NCBI RefSeq assembly: GCF_900215145.1
Contig: NZ_OBDO01000009.1
Coordinates: 186,001-250,000, forward strand
From: Geodermatophilus sabuli
GTDB taxonomy: Bacteria > Actinomycetota > Actinomycetes > Mycobacteriales > Geodermatophilaceae
Direction: 5' to 3'
DNA: 64,000 nucleotides
The translations under genes were made by a program, and so were the position numbers. A model generated the notes under the pieces. It made no database searches, was not told the DNA's origin, and was given only the letters and a program-made list of their open reading frames with translations. The stretch's first letter is position 1; each line of letters begins with the position of its first letter. This document shows positions 53,968-63,957 of the stretch, one piece after another.

Positions 53968-54780
53968 ATGAGCGCACGCCCCGACGGCCGTGAACCCGTG
54001 CGGATCGAGGCGGACAGCGCCGAGCTGGAAGCGCCCCGCGACGAGGCCGTCCAGACCGTGCTCCAGGAGGGCGAGCAGGTCGACTACGCCTGGACGGCGG
54101 CCGACTTCGCCGACGACGACTGGGACCACCCCGACACCCGCCCGCGACTGCGCGGCTGGCTGCACCTGTTCGCCTTCTTCGGCGCGATCGTCGCCGGGGC
54201 GGTGCTCGTGCCGCTGGCCGCGGTGCTCGGCGCCCGCTCCGGGTTCTCGGTGGCCGTCTACTGCCTGACCATCTGCGGCCTGTTCGGCATCAGCGCGCTG
54301 TACCACCGCCGCCGCTGGTCACCCCGCGGCTGGAAGATCATGAAACGGCTCGACCACTCGATGATCTTCCTGTTCATCGCCGGCACGTACACGCCGTTCG
54401 CCCTGCTGGCCGTGGACCAGCCGACCGGGATCTGGATCCTCGCCGGCGTCTGGGCCGGCGCGCTCGCCGGCGTCTTCCTCAAGCTGAGCTGGCCGACCGC
54501 GCCGCGCTGGGTGGGGGTGCCGCTCTACATCGGCCTGGGCTGGGTGGCCGTCTTCATCCTGACCGACATCCTGCACATCGCCGGCGTCACCTCACTGGTG
54601 CTCCTGGCGGTCGGCGGCGTGCTCTACACGGTCGGCGGCATCGCGTACGCGATCAAGAAGCCGAACCCCTGGCCCGGCGTGTTCGGCTACCACGAGGTCT
54701 TCCACGCGATGACGATCGTGGCCGCGATCTGCCACTACATCGCCGTCTACTTCGCCATGTACAACAGCCCGTTCGTCTGA
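53968..54780 (+). CDS. Hemolysin III (PAQR/TrhA) family membrane protein
   Basis: 270 residues with seven membrane helices after a ~60-residue acidic tail. The PAQR metal-site residues are visible in GISALYHRRRW, RLDHSMIFLFIAGTYTPFAL and GYHEVFHAMTIVAAICHYIA. Bacterial members (TrhA) are linked to membrane energetics. Divergent from the prenyltransferase gene. Confidence 0.92.
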   Translation: MSARPDGREPVRIEADSAELEAPRDEAVQTVLQEGEQVDYAWTAADFADDDWDHPDTRPRLRGWLHLFAFFGAIVAGAVLVPLAAVLGARSGFSVAVYCLTICGLFGISALYHRRRWSPRGWKIMKRLDHSMIFLFIAGTYTPFALLAVDQPTGIWILAGVWAGALAGVFLKLSWPTAPRWVGVPLYIGLGWVAVFILTDILHIAGVTSLVLLAVGGVLYTVGGIAYAIKKPNPWPGVFGYHEVFHAMTIVAAICHYIAVYFAMYNSPFV

Positions 54781-54790
54781 CCCCGACCTC

Positions 54791-54816
54791 CCGTCGGTTT
54801 CCGCGGAAACCGACGG
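54791..54816. terminator. Perfect 26-bp palindrome after hemolysin III
   Basis: A perfect palindrome of 13+13 bp. Its inner 18 bp (54795-54812, CGGTTTCCGCGGAAACCG) are identical to the flgD-flgE palindrome. It lies between two converging stop codons (54780 and 54818), so it may terminate both genes. Confidence 0.75.
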
Positions 54817-54817
54817 A

Positions 54818-56068
54818 TCAGCTGAACGGCGGGCGCTCATCCACCCGCACCGACAGCCTGCCGGCGGTTCGCCAGAGGCGGGCGACCAGGTCGCGGTCGG
54901 CGTCGGTGACGAGGTTGCCCATCACCCGCAGTGCGACGGTCATGAGCGCCCGCGACCGCATGCTCACCGGTCCGGCGGCGGGCAGGAACCTCGGCACGGT
55001 GAGCAGCCCGGCCAGCCGGCGGGCGATGGAGAACGCCTCGCCGTAGTGCCGGCGCAGGGCCGCGGGCCAGGCCGCCGACCAGTCGTCCTCGTCGAACAGC
55101 TGGACGACGCTGCGGCCGGTCTCCAGCCCGTAGTCGATGCCCTCACCGTTGAGCGGGTTCACGCAGCCGGCGGCGTCACCGACCAGCGCCCAGTTGCCCC
55201 CGGCGACGTTCGACACCGCGCCGCCCATCGGCAGCAGCGCCGAGGCCGGCGCCTCCACCGGGCCGTCGAGCCGCCAGTCGGCGCGGCGGGCGTCGGCATA
55301 CGTCTCCAGCAGCGCCTTGAGCTGCACGCCCGCCGGACGGCGGGCCGTGGCCAGCGTGCCGACGCCGATGTTCACCTGCCCGGACGCCGCCCCGAGGGGG
55401 AACACCCAGCCGTAGCCGGACAGCAGCTCACCCTCCGCCCCGCGCAACTCCAGGTGGGAGGAGATCCACTCGTCGTCCGCCCGCCCCGACCGCACGTAGC
55501 CACGGGCCGCGACGCCGTACGCGGTGCCCCGGTGCCACTCGCGGCCGAGCACCCGGCCCAGCGGCGAGCGGGCGCCGTCGGCGACGACCAGCCGCCGGCA
55601 GCCCACGGTGACCGTCTCGTCGCCGACCTCGAAGACCACACCGGTCACCCGGTCGCCGTTCCGCTCGACGTCGACGGCGCGGGCCCCGTCCAGCGGTGTC
55701 GCGCCGTCGGTGAGCGCCACGTCGCGGATCCGCGCGTCGAGCTCCGTGCGAGGCACGGCGCTGCCGTGGGCGGGGAACTCCCCGCCCGGCCAGGGCAGCT
55801 GCCACTCCCGACCGAAACCGGCCGCGCGCAGCCCCCGGTTGCGGGCGTGACCGCGGGCCCAGTCGCCGAGGCCCAGGTGGTCGAGCTCGGCCATCGCCCG
55901 CGGGGTCAGGCCGTCCCCGCAGGTCTTGTCCCGGGGGAAGACCGCGGCGTCGGCGAGCACCACGTCGTGCCCGGCGCGCGCCGCCCACGCTGCGGCGGCG
56001 GCCCCCGCCGGGCCGGCTCCGACGACGAGGACGTCGGTCGTGGTCGGGGCGGCGGCGTCGGCGATCAC
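54818..56068 (-). CDS. Geranylgeranyl reductase family flavoprotein
   Basis: 416 residues. FAD-binding DVLVVGAGPAGAAAAAWAAR at the N-terminus, FPRDKTCGDGLTPRAMAEL and the second FAD motif ALVGDAAGCVNPLNGEGIDY. Actinobacterial members reduce double bonds in isoprenoid side chains such as menaquinone (MenJ) or carotenoid-type lipids. The exact substrate is unknown. GTG 56068 gives a 12-residue lead before the FAD strand. Confidence 0.88.
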   Translation of the reverse strand: MIADAAAPTTTDVLVVGAGPAGAAAAAWAARAGHDVVLADAAVFPRDKTCGDGLTPRAMAELDHLGLGDWARGHARNRGLRAAGFGREWQLPWPGGEFPAHGSAVPRTELDARIRDVALTDGATPLDGARAVDVERNGDRVTGVVFEVGDETVTVGCRRLVVADGARSPLGRVLGREWHRGTAYGVAARGYVRSGRADDEWISSHLELRGAEGELLSGYGWVFPLGAASGQVNIGVGTLATARRPAGVQLKALLETYADARRADWRLDGPVEAPASALLPMGGAVSNVAGGNWALVGDAAGCVNPLNGEGIDYGLETGRSVVQLFDEDDWSAAWPAALRRHYGEAFSIARRLAGLLTVPRFLPAAGPVSMRSRALMTVALRVMGNLVTDADRDLVARLWRTAGRLSVRVDERPPFS

Positions 56069-56274
56069 CGGCCCAGTGTCCCTGGTCCGGCCGGGCACCC
56101 GGCGCGCCGCTCAGCCGGAGAGCGGGAAGCGCTGGGCAGCCGCCCCCAGCACCGCTCGGTCGGCGCCGTCCAGCGGCTCGCGACCGGTGCCGCGCCGCGG
56201 TCGCGTCGTCCCAGGTCGGCGTACGCGGTGCGCAGCAGCTCGCGGGGCCGCCCACCGGGCCAGCCCGGCAGCGG

Positions 56275-56883
56275 TCACTCGGCGCGGGGACCGCGCGCGC
56301 GGACCTCCTCCACCGCCGCCATCGCGTCGCGGAGCTCGGCCAGCCACGCCTCGGCGTGCTCGCCCACCAGCCGGACCGCCCACACCAGGGCCTCCGACCG
56401 CGAGCGGGCGACGCCGGCGTCGACGAGGGTGTCGAGCACCAGCCGCTCGGGCTGCCGCAGCCGCGTCATCACGGGCACGGACAGGTTGGTGAACAGCTCC
56501 CGGACGTCCCCGCAGGCCGCGCCCCAAGCCACCGATCGGCCGTACCGGGCCTGCGCGGCGTCGGCGATCGCCATCCGCTGCTCGCGGGTCTCCTCGCGGA
56601 AGCGGGCGATGCGGCCGGCCCGCGCGGCCGCGGGGTCGCCCTCGCCCGGAGCCGGTTCGGGCAGCGTGCCGACGACGGTGATCTCGTCGCGGTCGATCGC
56701 CAGCTCGACCGGCCCGGTGAACCAGGCGTCAGGCAGGCGGCCGGTGAACCACCCGGCCACCTCGGCGCGTTCCACGGGCGGCGGCGCCTCGGGGGCGCGA
56801 CCCCGGCCGCCGGGGCCGCGCCCCCGGAAGCCGCGCGCGAAGGGGTTCGGCGAGTCGGAGAAACGGGAGTGGGAACCGTGCAC
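56275..56883 (-). CDS. Hypothetical conserved protein with helical C-terminus
   Basis: 202 residues. Gly/Arg/Pro-rich N-terminus, a short beta part (TGPVELAIDRDEITVVGTLP) and a helical C-terminal half (LTNLSVPVMTRLRQPERLVL replaced here by FTNLSVPVMTRLRQPERLVL, then TLVDAGVARSRSEALVWAVR). The 'RLVLDTLVDAGVARSRSEALVWAV' type helix pair resembles ribbon-helix-helix antitoxin/CopG-like dimer segments. An AGGAGG 6 bp before GTG 56883 fixes the start. Confidence 0.7.
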   Translation of the reverse strand: MHGSHSRFSDSPNPFARGFRGRGPGGRGRAPEAPPPVERAEVAGWFTGRLPDAWFTGPVELAIDRDEITVVGTLPEPAPGEGDPAAARAGRIARFREETREQRMAIADAAQARYGRSVAWGAACGDVRELFTNLSVPVMTRLRQPERLVLDTLVDAGVARSRSEALVWAVRLVGEHAEAWLAELRDAMAAVEEVRARGPRAE

Positions 56884-56940
56884 GACGACCTCCTGGATCG
56901 TGTTGATTACACGGTTACACCGTAAGCGCGGAGCTCGTCG

Positions 56941-58938
56941 TCAGGAAGGGGTCATCGCTGCGCCCAGAGCGGACACGTCGGTCACCGGCGCGGAGCACAC
57001 GAACCCCCGGCACACGTAGGCGGCGGGCTGCCCACCCACCGGAGGCCGCCCGGCGAGCAGGGGGACGCCGGGAGCGTCCGGCCCGCCGACGACGACCACC
57101 GCACCGGGACTGGTCGACGCCCGTGCGGCCGCCGCCAGTGCCTCGCGGACGGGACCGGCCGGGCCGCTCACCGCGACCTCCAGCGGGCCGGCCAGCAGCG
57201 CCTCCCCCACGGCCGCGGCCCACCCGGCCGCTCGCGGCGCACGGGTCACCACGGGAGCCAGGGAGCCGATCGCCGCCTCGCCCAGCTCCCGGTGCCGCGG
57301 CGACCCGGCCAGCGCGCCGTAGGTGACCGCGGCCCCGGCCGCGGCCGCGATCCCGGCGGGGGTGGGGCCGTCGGTGGGGTCGAACGGGCGGTGCACCAGC
57401 GCCTCGGCGTCGGCCGCGGTGTCGTGCCAGCCCTCGGCGTCGATGAACTGCTCGGCGACGACGTCGAGCAGGTCACCGGCGAGCTCCAGCCAGCGCCCCT
57501 CCGCCGTGGCCTGGTGCAGCGCGAGCAGCCCCTCGGCCAGGTCCGCGTAGTCCTCGAGCACGCCGGCCGGAACCCCCACCACGCCGTCGCGGGAGGCCCG
57601 CCGCAGCCGCCCGTCCACCCAGTGCACGTCGGCCAGCAGCTGCGCCGCCCGGCGGGCGGCGGCGACCGACCGCTCGTCGCCGGTGAGGACGCCGTGGTCG
57701 GCGAGCGCGGCGATCGCCAGCCCGTTCCACGCGGTGACCACCTTGTCGTCGCGGGACGGCTGCGGACGGCGGGCACGCGCCGCGCTCAGCCGCCCCCGGA
57801 CGGAGCCGAGCCGAGCCGGGTCGTCGGGGTCCCGCAGCAGCTGGAGGGTCGACGTCCCGTGCTCGAAGGTGCCGTGCGCCGTCACCGTGAACACCTCGGC
57901 GGCCCACCGGCCGTCGTCCTCCCCCAGGACCTCGGCCAGCTGGGCGGGGGTCCAGACGTAGGTGAGCCCCTCGACGCCCTCGGTGTCCGCGTCGAGCGCG
58001 GAGGCGAAGCCGCCCTCGGCCGTGCCCAGGTCACGGACGAGGAAGGCCGCGGTGTCGTCGGCGACCCGGCGTGCCCATGGCTCGCCCGTCGCCCGCCACA
58101 GGTGCGCGTACACCCGCAGCAGCAGCGCGTTGTCGTACAGCATCTTCTCGAAGTGCGGCACGACCCACCGCTCGTCGACGGCGTAGCGGGCGAAGCCACC
58201 GGCAAGCTGGTCGTGGATGCCGCCACGGGCCATGGCCTCCGCCGTGTCCCGGGCCATCCGCAGCGGCTCGGCGTCCCCGGTCCGGGCGTGCGCGCGGAGC
58301 AGGAACTCCAGCAGCATGGACGGCGGGAACTTCGGGGCACCGCCGAACCCGCCCCACCGCTCGTCGTAGCTGCCCGACAGCGCGGCGACGGCGGCGTCGA
58401 GGTCGGCGGCCGACACCGGAGTCGGGGCACCGAGCTCCAGGCGCGAGGAGATGGCCTCGACGATCCGGGTGCTCGCCGACTCGAGCTCCTCGCGGCGGGT
58501 GCGCCAGGCGTCGGTGACCGCCGTCAGGACCTGCCGGAAGGCGGGCATGCCCTGCGCCGGGCGCGGCGGGAAGTAGGTGCCGCAGTAGAACGGCCTCCCG
58601 TCCGGGGTGGTGAACACCGTCATCGGCCAGCCCCCGGAGCCGGTGAGCGCCTGGGTGGCGGTCATGTAGACGCTGTCGACGTCCGGCCGCTCCTCGCGGT
58701 CGACCTTCACGCAGACGAAGTCCGCGTTCATCTGCGTCGCGGTCGGCTCGTCCTCGAACGACTCGTGCGCCATCACGTGGCACCAGTGACACGCTGCATA
58801 CCCGATGCTGATCAAGAGGGGTTTGCTGAGACGCCGCGCCTCCTCGAACGCGTCGGGTCCCCACTCCCACCAGTCGACCGGGTTCTCCGCGTGTTGCAGC
58901 AGGTACGGGCTCGTCGCGCCGGCAAGACGGTTCGGCAT
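56941..58938 (-). CDS. DUF255 thioredoxin-domain protein (YyaL type)
   Basis: 665 residues. The N-terminal thioredoxin-like DUF255 domain has [20 protein letters not shown] (CxxC) and [16 protein letters not shown]. The rest is a (alpha/alpha)6 glycosidase-like region ([40 protein letters not shown]). Related proteins are called YyaL or spermatogenesis-associated 20; the activity is uncertain. ATG 58938 has AAGGTGAGG upstream. Confidence 0.92.
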   Translation of the reverse strand: MPNRLAGATSPYLLQHAENPVDWWEWGPDAFEEARRLSKPLLISIGYAACHWCHVMAHESFEDEPTATQMNADFVCVKVDREERPDVDSVYMTATQALTGSGGWPMTVFTTPDGRPFYCGTYFPPRPAQGMPAFRQVLTAVTDAWRTRREELESASTRIVEAISSRLELGAPTPVSAADLDAAVAALSGSYDERWGGFGGAPKFPPSMLLEFLLRAHARTGDAEPLRMARDTAEAMARGGIHDQLAGGFARYAVDERWVVPHFEKMLYDNALLLRVYAHLWRATGEPWARRVADDTAAFLVRDLGTAEGGFASALDADTEGVEGLTYVWTPAQLAEVLGEDDGRWAAEVFTVTAHGTFEHGTSTLQLLRDPDDPARLGSVRGRLSAARARRPQPSRDDKVVTAWNGLAIAALADHGVLTGDERSVAAARRAAQLLADVHWVDGRLRRASRDGVVGVPAGVLEDYADLAEGLLALHQATAEGRWLELAGDLLDVVAEQFIDAEGWHDTAADAEALVHRPFDPTDGPTPAGIAAAAGAAVTYGALAGSPRHRELGEAAIGSLAPVVTRAPRAAGWAAAVGEALLAGPLEVAVSGPAGPVREALAAAARASTSPGAVVVVGGPDAPGVPLLAGRPPVGGQPAAYVCRGFVCSAPVTDVSALGAAMTPS

Positions 58939-59093
58939 GCACCTCACCTTCCCTCACTGGTCCACGTGCGAACGAATGCTGGAATCCCTGGATCCAGCGG
59001 CATGTCGAGCATTCGTGCCACGGCGTGACGCAGCGCACCGGGGATGCCGTCGGCTCGATTGCCGCGCCGATCCGGCCCGACACGTTCCGGGCC

Positions 59094-59571
59094 ATGACCA
59101 CGAACGCGATGCCCGCGCCGCCGGGCCACATCGACCCCGCCACGTCTTCCTCACTGCGACGGAGGTGATCCTCCGGTACGGGTGGGGCCGCACCTACGGC
59201 TACCTGATGCTGCGGAGCAGCGGCTTCCCCCGCCGGGTCGGCGACCGCTTCCGGCTCGACACCCTGATCGCGTGGGAGCAGGCCGTGCTGGCCGGCGAGC
59301 TGCCCGGCCGCCCGGACGAGCCGAAGTCGCCCGGCGACGCCGCGGCCCCCGTCACGGCGCCGGAGCCCGAGCCGGCGCCCCGGCCGGCGGCGCCGTCCCG
59401 ATCACGGACGACGTCCCCGTGGAGCGCCCCGACCCGCCGCCGTACGCGCGGCACCCGACCCCCTACGGCGCCCCTCGCACCCCCTCTGCACCGGGGAGGC
59501 GCTGGTCGACGACGGCGTCGATGTCCGCGCGCAGGCGGTCGGGTCGACGGGACCCGGGCCGATCGGCGTGA
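59094..59571 (+). pseudogene. Excisionase/AlpA-like DNA-binding remnant
   Basis: A clear excisionase-type winged helix is readable in one frame from 59147 to about 59320 (HVFLTATEVILRYGWGRTYG, then RRVGDRFRLDTLIAWEQAVL). The plausible start MTTNAMPAPPGHIDPA at 59094 is in another frame, and the natural-looking end TDDVPVERPDPPPYARHPTP is in the third. So at least two frameshifts would be needed for one protein. An intact shorter form from GTG 59165 is possible. No integrase gene is near. Confidence 0.5.
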
Positions 59572-59771
59572 CCGGCGCCCCGCCAGTCACGGTCGAGTAT
59601 CGGCGTACTACAGAGGGGGTGATGCGCCCGGCTCGGTGAGGCGACAGCGTCCGAGGCTGCGTTTCGGGCACTCGCGCGGGTCGTGAGCTTCGAGCACGAG
59701 CTCCGCTGCCGCCCGGTACGCGGAAGTGACCGCGTGCTCGATCCGACGGGTCCCGGGAAGGCGCAGTCGAG

Positions 59772-61280
59772 ATGACCGTTCTGCACATCGCACATCCGAG
59801 CCTGGACGAGCGGGCCCAGCACGGCAGGGAGGCACGGGAACAGACGCCGCTGGACAGTCACATCGGCTGGCGACCGGCAACGGACCGGCCCGATCCAGTT
59901 GCCCTGCTGGACGAACAGAACCGGACACGCGAGCCCGACCTGGTGCCGGTCCGGCACGGCCGGATGATGGCTTCGCCGTTCACCTTCTACCGTGGTGCGG
60001 CCGCAGTCATGGCGGCGGACCTCAAGGACACCCCGACCGCCGGGCTCGATGCCCAGCTGTGCGGTGACGCGCACCTGTCCAACTTCGGTGCGTTCGCCTC
60101 ACCCGAGCGCAAGCTGCTCTTCGACCTCAACGACTTCGACGAGACGCTGCCCGGGCCGTTCGAGTACGACGTGAAGCGCATGGCGGCCAGCTTCACGATC
60201 GCGGCCCGCAACAACGGCTTCTCGAAGACCGACACCCGCGAGGCGACGATGGCCGCGGTGACCGCCTATCGCGAGGCGATGGCCGGCTTCGGGCAGATGG
60301 GCACGTTGGACGTCTGGTACGCCCATCTCGACGAGGACCAGATCATGGCCCCGCTTCGGGACTCCGTCGCCACCACCGGACACCACGACAAGACAGGCAA
60401 GAAGGGCGCGAAGGGCAACGCCCGAAAGAGCTTGAAGGACAAGTCCGGGAAGGACGGGAAGACCGACCGCGAGCTGGACAAGGCGGCGAAGACCGCAGAG
60501 AAGACGCTGAAGAAGGCGCACTCCCGGGACAGCCTGCAGGCGCTGTCGAAGCTCGCCGAGCAGGTCGACGGCACATACCGGATCATCAGCGACCCACCGA
60601 TCGTGGTGCCGTTGCGTGAGGTCACCGCGACCTACGGGTTCTCCGCGGATGAGACCGACCAGATCATCCGGGATCAGTTCCGCGCCTACCGCGCCACGCT
60701 TCAGGCCGACCGACGACACCTGCTGGAGCGCTTCCAGATCGTCGACGCGGCGCGCAAGGTCGTCGGCGTCGGCAGCGTCGGCACCCGGGCCTTCATCGTC
60801 CTGCTGCAGGGACGCGACGATCACGACCCGCTGTTCCTGCAGATCAAGGAAGCCACCGCATCCGTGCTGGAGAAGTACCTGCCCCGGAGCCGCTACAAGC
60901 AGCCCGGCGAACGGGTGGTGCGGGGACAGCGGATGATGCAGGCCGCCAGCGACATCTTTCTCGGCTGGACCGCCGGTGCCCAGGCTGACCGCCACCTGTA
61001 CTGGCGTCAGCTGCGTGACATGAAGGGCTCGGCGGAGGTCGAGGCGATGGTCCCCACCGGGCTCAGGTTCTACGCCGGGATCTGCGGCTGGACGCTCGCC
61101 CGAGCGCACGCCCGCTCGGGAGACCCGGTGGCGCTCGCCGAGTACTTGGGCGACGGCGACGCATTCGACCGGTCCATCACCGACTTCTCCGCCCGCTACG
61201 CCGACCAGAACGAGCAGGACTTCCAGGCCTTCGTCCGGGCGGTGCGATCCGGGCGGCTCCAAGCAGTCGAGGGGGTGTGA
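59772..61280 (+). CDS. DUF2252 domain protein
   Basis: 502 residues. The family core is clear: MASPFTFYRGAAAVMAADLK, CGDAHLSNFGAFASPERKLL, FDLNDFDETLPGPFEYDVKR, and later LLQGRDDHDPLFLQIKEATA and ERVVRGQRMMQAASDIFLGW. The H-x-x-N and D-x-x-D-F-D pattern is kinase-like. The true activity is unknown. A Lys-rich insert (about residues 206-250, DKTGKKGAKGNARKSLKDK) is unusual for this Arg-rich genome and may be a nucleic-acid-binding tail. Confidence 0.9.
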   Translation: MTVLHIAHPSLDERAQHGREAREQTPLDSHIGWRPATDRPDPVALLDEQNRTREPDLVPVRHGRMMASPFTFYRGAAAVMAADLKDTPTAGLDAQLCGDAHLSNFGAFASPERKLLFDLNDFDETLPGPFEYDVKRMAASFTIAARNNGFSKTDTREATMAAVTAYREAMAGFGQMGTLDVWYAHLDEDQIMAPLRDSVATTGHHDKTGKKGAKGNARKSLKDKSGKDGKTDRELDKAAKTAEKTLKKAHSRDSLQALSKLAEQVDGTYRIISDPPIVVPLREVTATYGFSADETDQIIRDQFRAYRATLQADRRHLLERFQIVDAARKVVGVGSVGTRAFIVLLQGRDDHDPLFLQIKEATASVLEKYLPRSRYKQPGERVVRGQRMMQAASDIFLGWTAGAQADRHLYWRQLRDMKGSAEVEAMVPTGLRFYAGICGWTLARAHARSGDPVALAEYLGDGDAFDRSITDFSARYADQNEQDFQAFVRAVRSGRLQAVEGV

Positions 61281-61658
61281 CCGCGGAGGGGTGAGGTCCG
61301 CGCCGCCCCCCTGGGGCGGGGCCCGGTGGTCGACAGTGGTGCTGCTCGTGCCACGAGACGCGCAGCAGGGGCGTTCGTCCCGACCGGTGGGAGCACTGGC
61401 GCCGAGGACGGCGATGGTGTCCGCGGCACCGAGCTGCCATCCGAGGTCGCGCTGATCATGCCGCGGGCCGACGGGCGTCGTCACGGCAACGTCCCGCGAT
61501 GAGGCCTGAACCCATCATCCGTGGTCAGGGTGAGAGCCGCGGTGTCTCTTCAGCGCGGTGCGCAACCCGGAGGCGCATACCCGGAAGCCCCGCCGGAACC
61601 ACGCCGACTTCAGCGCCCGTCGACGATCATCCCCGGCTTGTAGCGAGACAAGCCCCGC
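61281..61658. other. Gene-poor stretch
   Basis: 378 bp with no credible gene. Open frames on both strands lack the strong third-position GC of neighbours and lack ribosome sites. A GC-rich imperfect hairpin lies just after the DUF2252 stop (around 61302-61322). I see no other structure. It is probably decayed sequence within the accessory stretch. Confidence 0.5.
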
Positions 61659-62225
61659 CTAGACCGGGGCCTGGCTGGACTGCTGCACCAGTCGCCGCTG
61701 GACCGTCCAGCCGAGAGCGCCGAGCACGAGCCATGCGGCGGCGCTGAGGACCGCTTCGGCGGTGGTGTCCGGCGTGCGCAGGAAGCCCAGCGTGTCCGGC
61801 CAGATCCGACCCAGGCCGCTGAGGGCGAGCCCGGCGCCACCGAACGCGCAGGCCCAGATGGCGGCGGTCTCGTGGTACCGCTGCGCCGCCAGGCCGGAGA
61901 GCACGGCGACCGCCACCACGAAGATGACGGCGAGCAGGACGTTGCCGTCGTCCCCTTCCAGCAACCCGAACAGCTTCGCCCCGATCACCCCACCGGCGAG
62001 CCCCCCGACGACGAACAGCGCCGCCCGCAAGACCACGCGCGCGAGAACCCAGCCCACCACCGCGGCGCAGGCGGCGACGATGGCCGCGACCGCAACCGAT
62101 GCGCCGAGTCCCTCCGCCACCAGCCAACCGAGGGCGAAGCCGCACGCCAGCAGCGCCAGGTGGATCGAGCGCAGACCGACGAAGCACAGCAGCAGGCCGA
62201 CAACGGCCAGTCCGACACCGGTCAC
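61659..62225 (-). CDS. Multi-helix membrane protein, DUF4203-like
   Basis: 188 residues, almost all hydrophobic. About six or seven helices, for example VGLAVVGLLLCFVGLRSIHL, LFVVGGLAGGVIGAKLFGLL and LLAVIFVVAVAVLSGLAAQR. The Gly-rich pattern resembles TMEM198/DUF4203-like proteins. Function unknown. The GTG start at 62225 lacks a strong ribosome site. Confidence 0.65.
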   Translation of the reverse strand: MTGVGLAVVGLLLCFVGLRSIHLALLACGFALGWLVAEGLGASVAVAAIVAACAAVVGWVLARVVLRAALFVVGGLAGGVIGAKLFGLLEGDDGNVLLAVIFVVAVAVLSGLAAQRYHETAAIWACAFGGAGLALSGLGRIWPDTLGFLRTPDTTAEAVLSAAAWLVLGALGWTVQRRLVQQSSQAPV

Positions 62226-62388
62226 CCCGCGCCCCCTGCCGAACGCGGCACCCGGAGGCGCGCGGGCCCTGACACGGTCACGTCGCCCGGCCGGCTCTCT
62301 CTGGTCACCATGACAAGCCCCCAGCTCGACGACGGTCAGTTGGCGACCCTCCCGATCTCCCGGCAGCCGTGCCTCACCTCGGATGGAT

Positions 62389-63277
62389 GAGTTCGTCCGC
62401 CGCGCTGGGGGTGCCGGTGGTGACCAACCCGGCGGTGCCGTCGCCGGTGCGCAGGCTGATCAACGTGGAGAGCGGACTGAACGACGGGATCGCCACGCCG
62501 GTGGTCTTGCTGGCGCTCGCCGGCGCAGCGTCGGCGGAGCAACTCGCGGAGGCGCCCGGGCCGGCCGGGGCACTGCTCGAGTTGGCGATCGGAGCGGCCG
62601 TCGGGGGAGGCGGCGGAGCGCTGCTGCGCTGGGCGCGCGGCCGTGGCTGGGCCGCCGAGGACTTCACGGGCATCGCCGTGCTGGCCCTGGCGCTGACCAG
62701 CTACGCCGCGGCTCTGATCGCGCACGGCAATGGGTTCGTCGCCGCGTTCTGCGGTGGGCTGGCCTACGGCGCTGCGGCCGGTCGGCGCGGACCCGCCGAG
62801 CTGGTCTTCACCGAGCAGGTCGGTGGCCTGGTCTCGCTGCTGGTGTGGCTGGCCTTCGGCGCGATCGCGGTACCGATCCTGGCCGACCGCGCGGACTGGA
62901 GGGTTGCGCTGTACGCCCTGCTCAGCCTGACGGTTGTACGGATGCTTCCGGTGGCGCTGGCCTTGCTCGGCGCCGGCCTGGACCGGGCCACCATCGCGTT
63001 CATCGGCCGGTTCGGTCCCCGCGGCCTGCCGTCGCTGGTGTTCGCCCTGCTCGCCGTCGAAGAACTCGGAATTGTCGCGAACGAGGCCGTGGCCGTCATC
63101 GCGGCGACCGTGTTCCTCAGCGTCCTCGTGCACGGCATCACCGCTTCGCCGCTGGCCGCCCGCTACCCGCTACCCGCTCACGGTCGCCTCGGCCGCCGCA
63201 CCGACCTCCCCCGACGAGCGAGCGGTCACGGAGAGCACACTTTGCTCGACGAGTCGATCAGGCGCGCCGGGTCGTAG
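62389..63277 (+). pseudogene. 5'-truncated cation/proton antiporter
   Basis: The reading frame opens inside the conserved core of NhaP/CPA1-type antiporters: AALGVPVVTNPAVPSPVRRL followed by INVESGLNDGIATPVVLLAL, then SYAAALIAHGNGFVAAFCGG and FIGRFGPRGLPSLVFALLAV. Intact proteins carry about 100-130 more residues, including the first helices and the 'APTDA' Asp before ALG; here SSAALG replaces it. So the 5' third is missing. About seven helices remain. Transport activity is unlikely. Confidence 0.7.
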
Positions 63278-63396
63278 CCGGATTGTGCCGATGACCGACC
63301 GAGTTCTTCGTCAATTGCGGACATCACAGGCTCTGGTGCACGTGCGGCGCGTCGGCGGATTCTCACGACCGGACCCACATCCACCAGGAGGCCACC

Positions 63397-63957
63397 ATGA
63401 ACCGCACCCGGATCCTCGTCAGCCTCGTCGCCGCCGTGGCGGCGCTGGGGGTGGTCGCGCCCGCGTCGGCGAGTGCCGCCCCGTACTGCGGTATCACCTG
63501 GGGCTCCCAGGCGAAGTCACTGAACCCGTACGACCCGGGCACCGACCTCGTCCACGACGTCCGCGCCGGGCAGCACGACTGCTACGACCGGGTGGTCGTC
63601 GACGTCGCCGAGGTCGACGACTTCGACTCCTACGTCGTCCGGTACGTGCCCGAGGTGCGACGGGACGGCAGCGGGGAGGCCGTCCCGCTCCGGGGCGGGG
63701 CCGCACTGCAGGTCACGCTCGGCGCCGTCGGGTACGACGACCGGGGCAAGGCGACCTACTCGCCGGACGACCCGCTCGAGGCGGTCGACGTGTCCGGGTT
63801 CCGGACCCTGCGCCAGGTCGCGTGGCTGGGGTCGTTCGAGGGCCAGTCGGGCATGGGCGTCGGCACGCGGGCGCGGCTGCCGTTCCGCGTCTTCGTCGTC
63901 GAGGGCGGTTCCAGCCACGTCGACCGGCTCGTGATCGACGTCGCGCACCGCTGGTGA
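63397..63957 (+). CDS. Secreted AMIN-like domain protein
   Basis: 186 residues. A signal peptide (RTRILVSLVAAVAALGVVAP, ending ASASAAP) is followed by a small beta domain: HDCYDRVVVDVAEVDDFDSY, YVVRYVPEVRRDGSG and SSHVDRLVIDVAHRW. The 'YDRVVVDV...RYV' pattern matches the AMIN-like domain of actinobacterial exported proteins. Two Cys (C31 and C63) could form a disulfide. It has an AGGAGG-type site before ATG 63397 and stands alone. Confidence 0.85.
   Translation: MNRTRILVSLVAAVAALGVVAPASASAAPYCGITWGSQAKSLNPYDPGTDLVHDVRAGQHDCYDRVVVDVAEVDDFDSYVVRYVPEVRRDGSGEAVPLRGGAALQVTLGAVGYDDRGKATYSPDDPLEAVDVSGFRTLRQVAWLGSFEGQSGMGVGTRARLPFRVFVVEGGSSHVDRLVIDVAHRW

Noticed and set aside
56111-56274. Coding-like tail (LDGADRAVLGAAAQRFPLSG) between two minus-strand genes
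   Set aside because: Only the last ~20 residues look protein-like, and the upstream frame runs through the neighbouring gene antisense. Probably a remnant or chance.
59608-59790. Short minus-strand reading frame with a natural-looking protein sequence (IEHAVTSAYRAAAELVLEAH)
   Set aside because: It overlaps the DUF2252 start region, has no clear start or ribosome site, and is only ~60 residues. It may be a relic, but I cannot support it as a gene.
61196-61459. Ser/Pro-rich minus-strand open frame in the gap after the DUF2252 gene
   Set aside because: Third-codon positions are not GC-biased like the real genes, and it overlaps the DUF2252 3' end.
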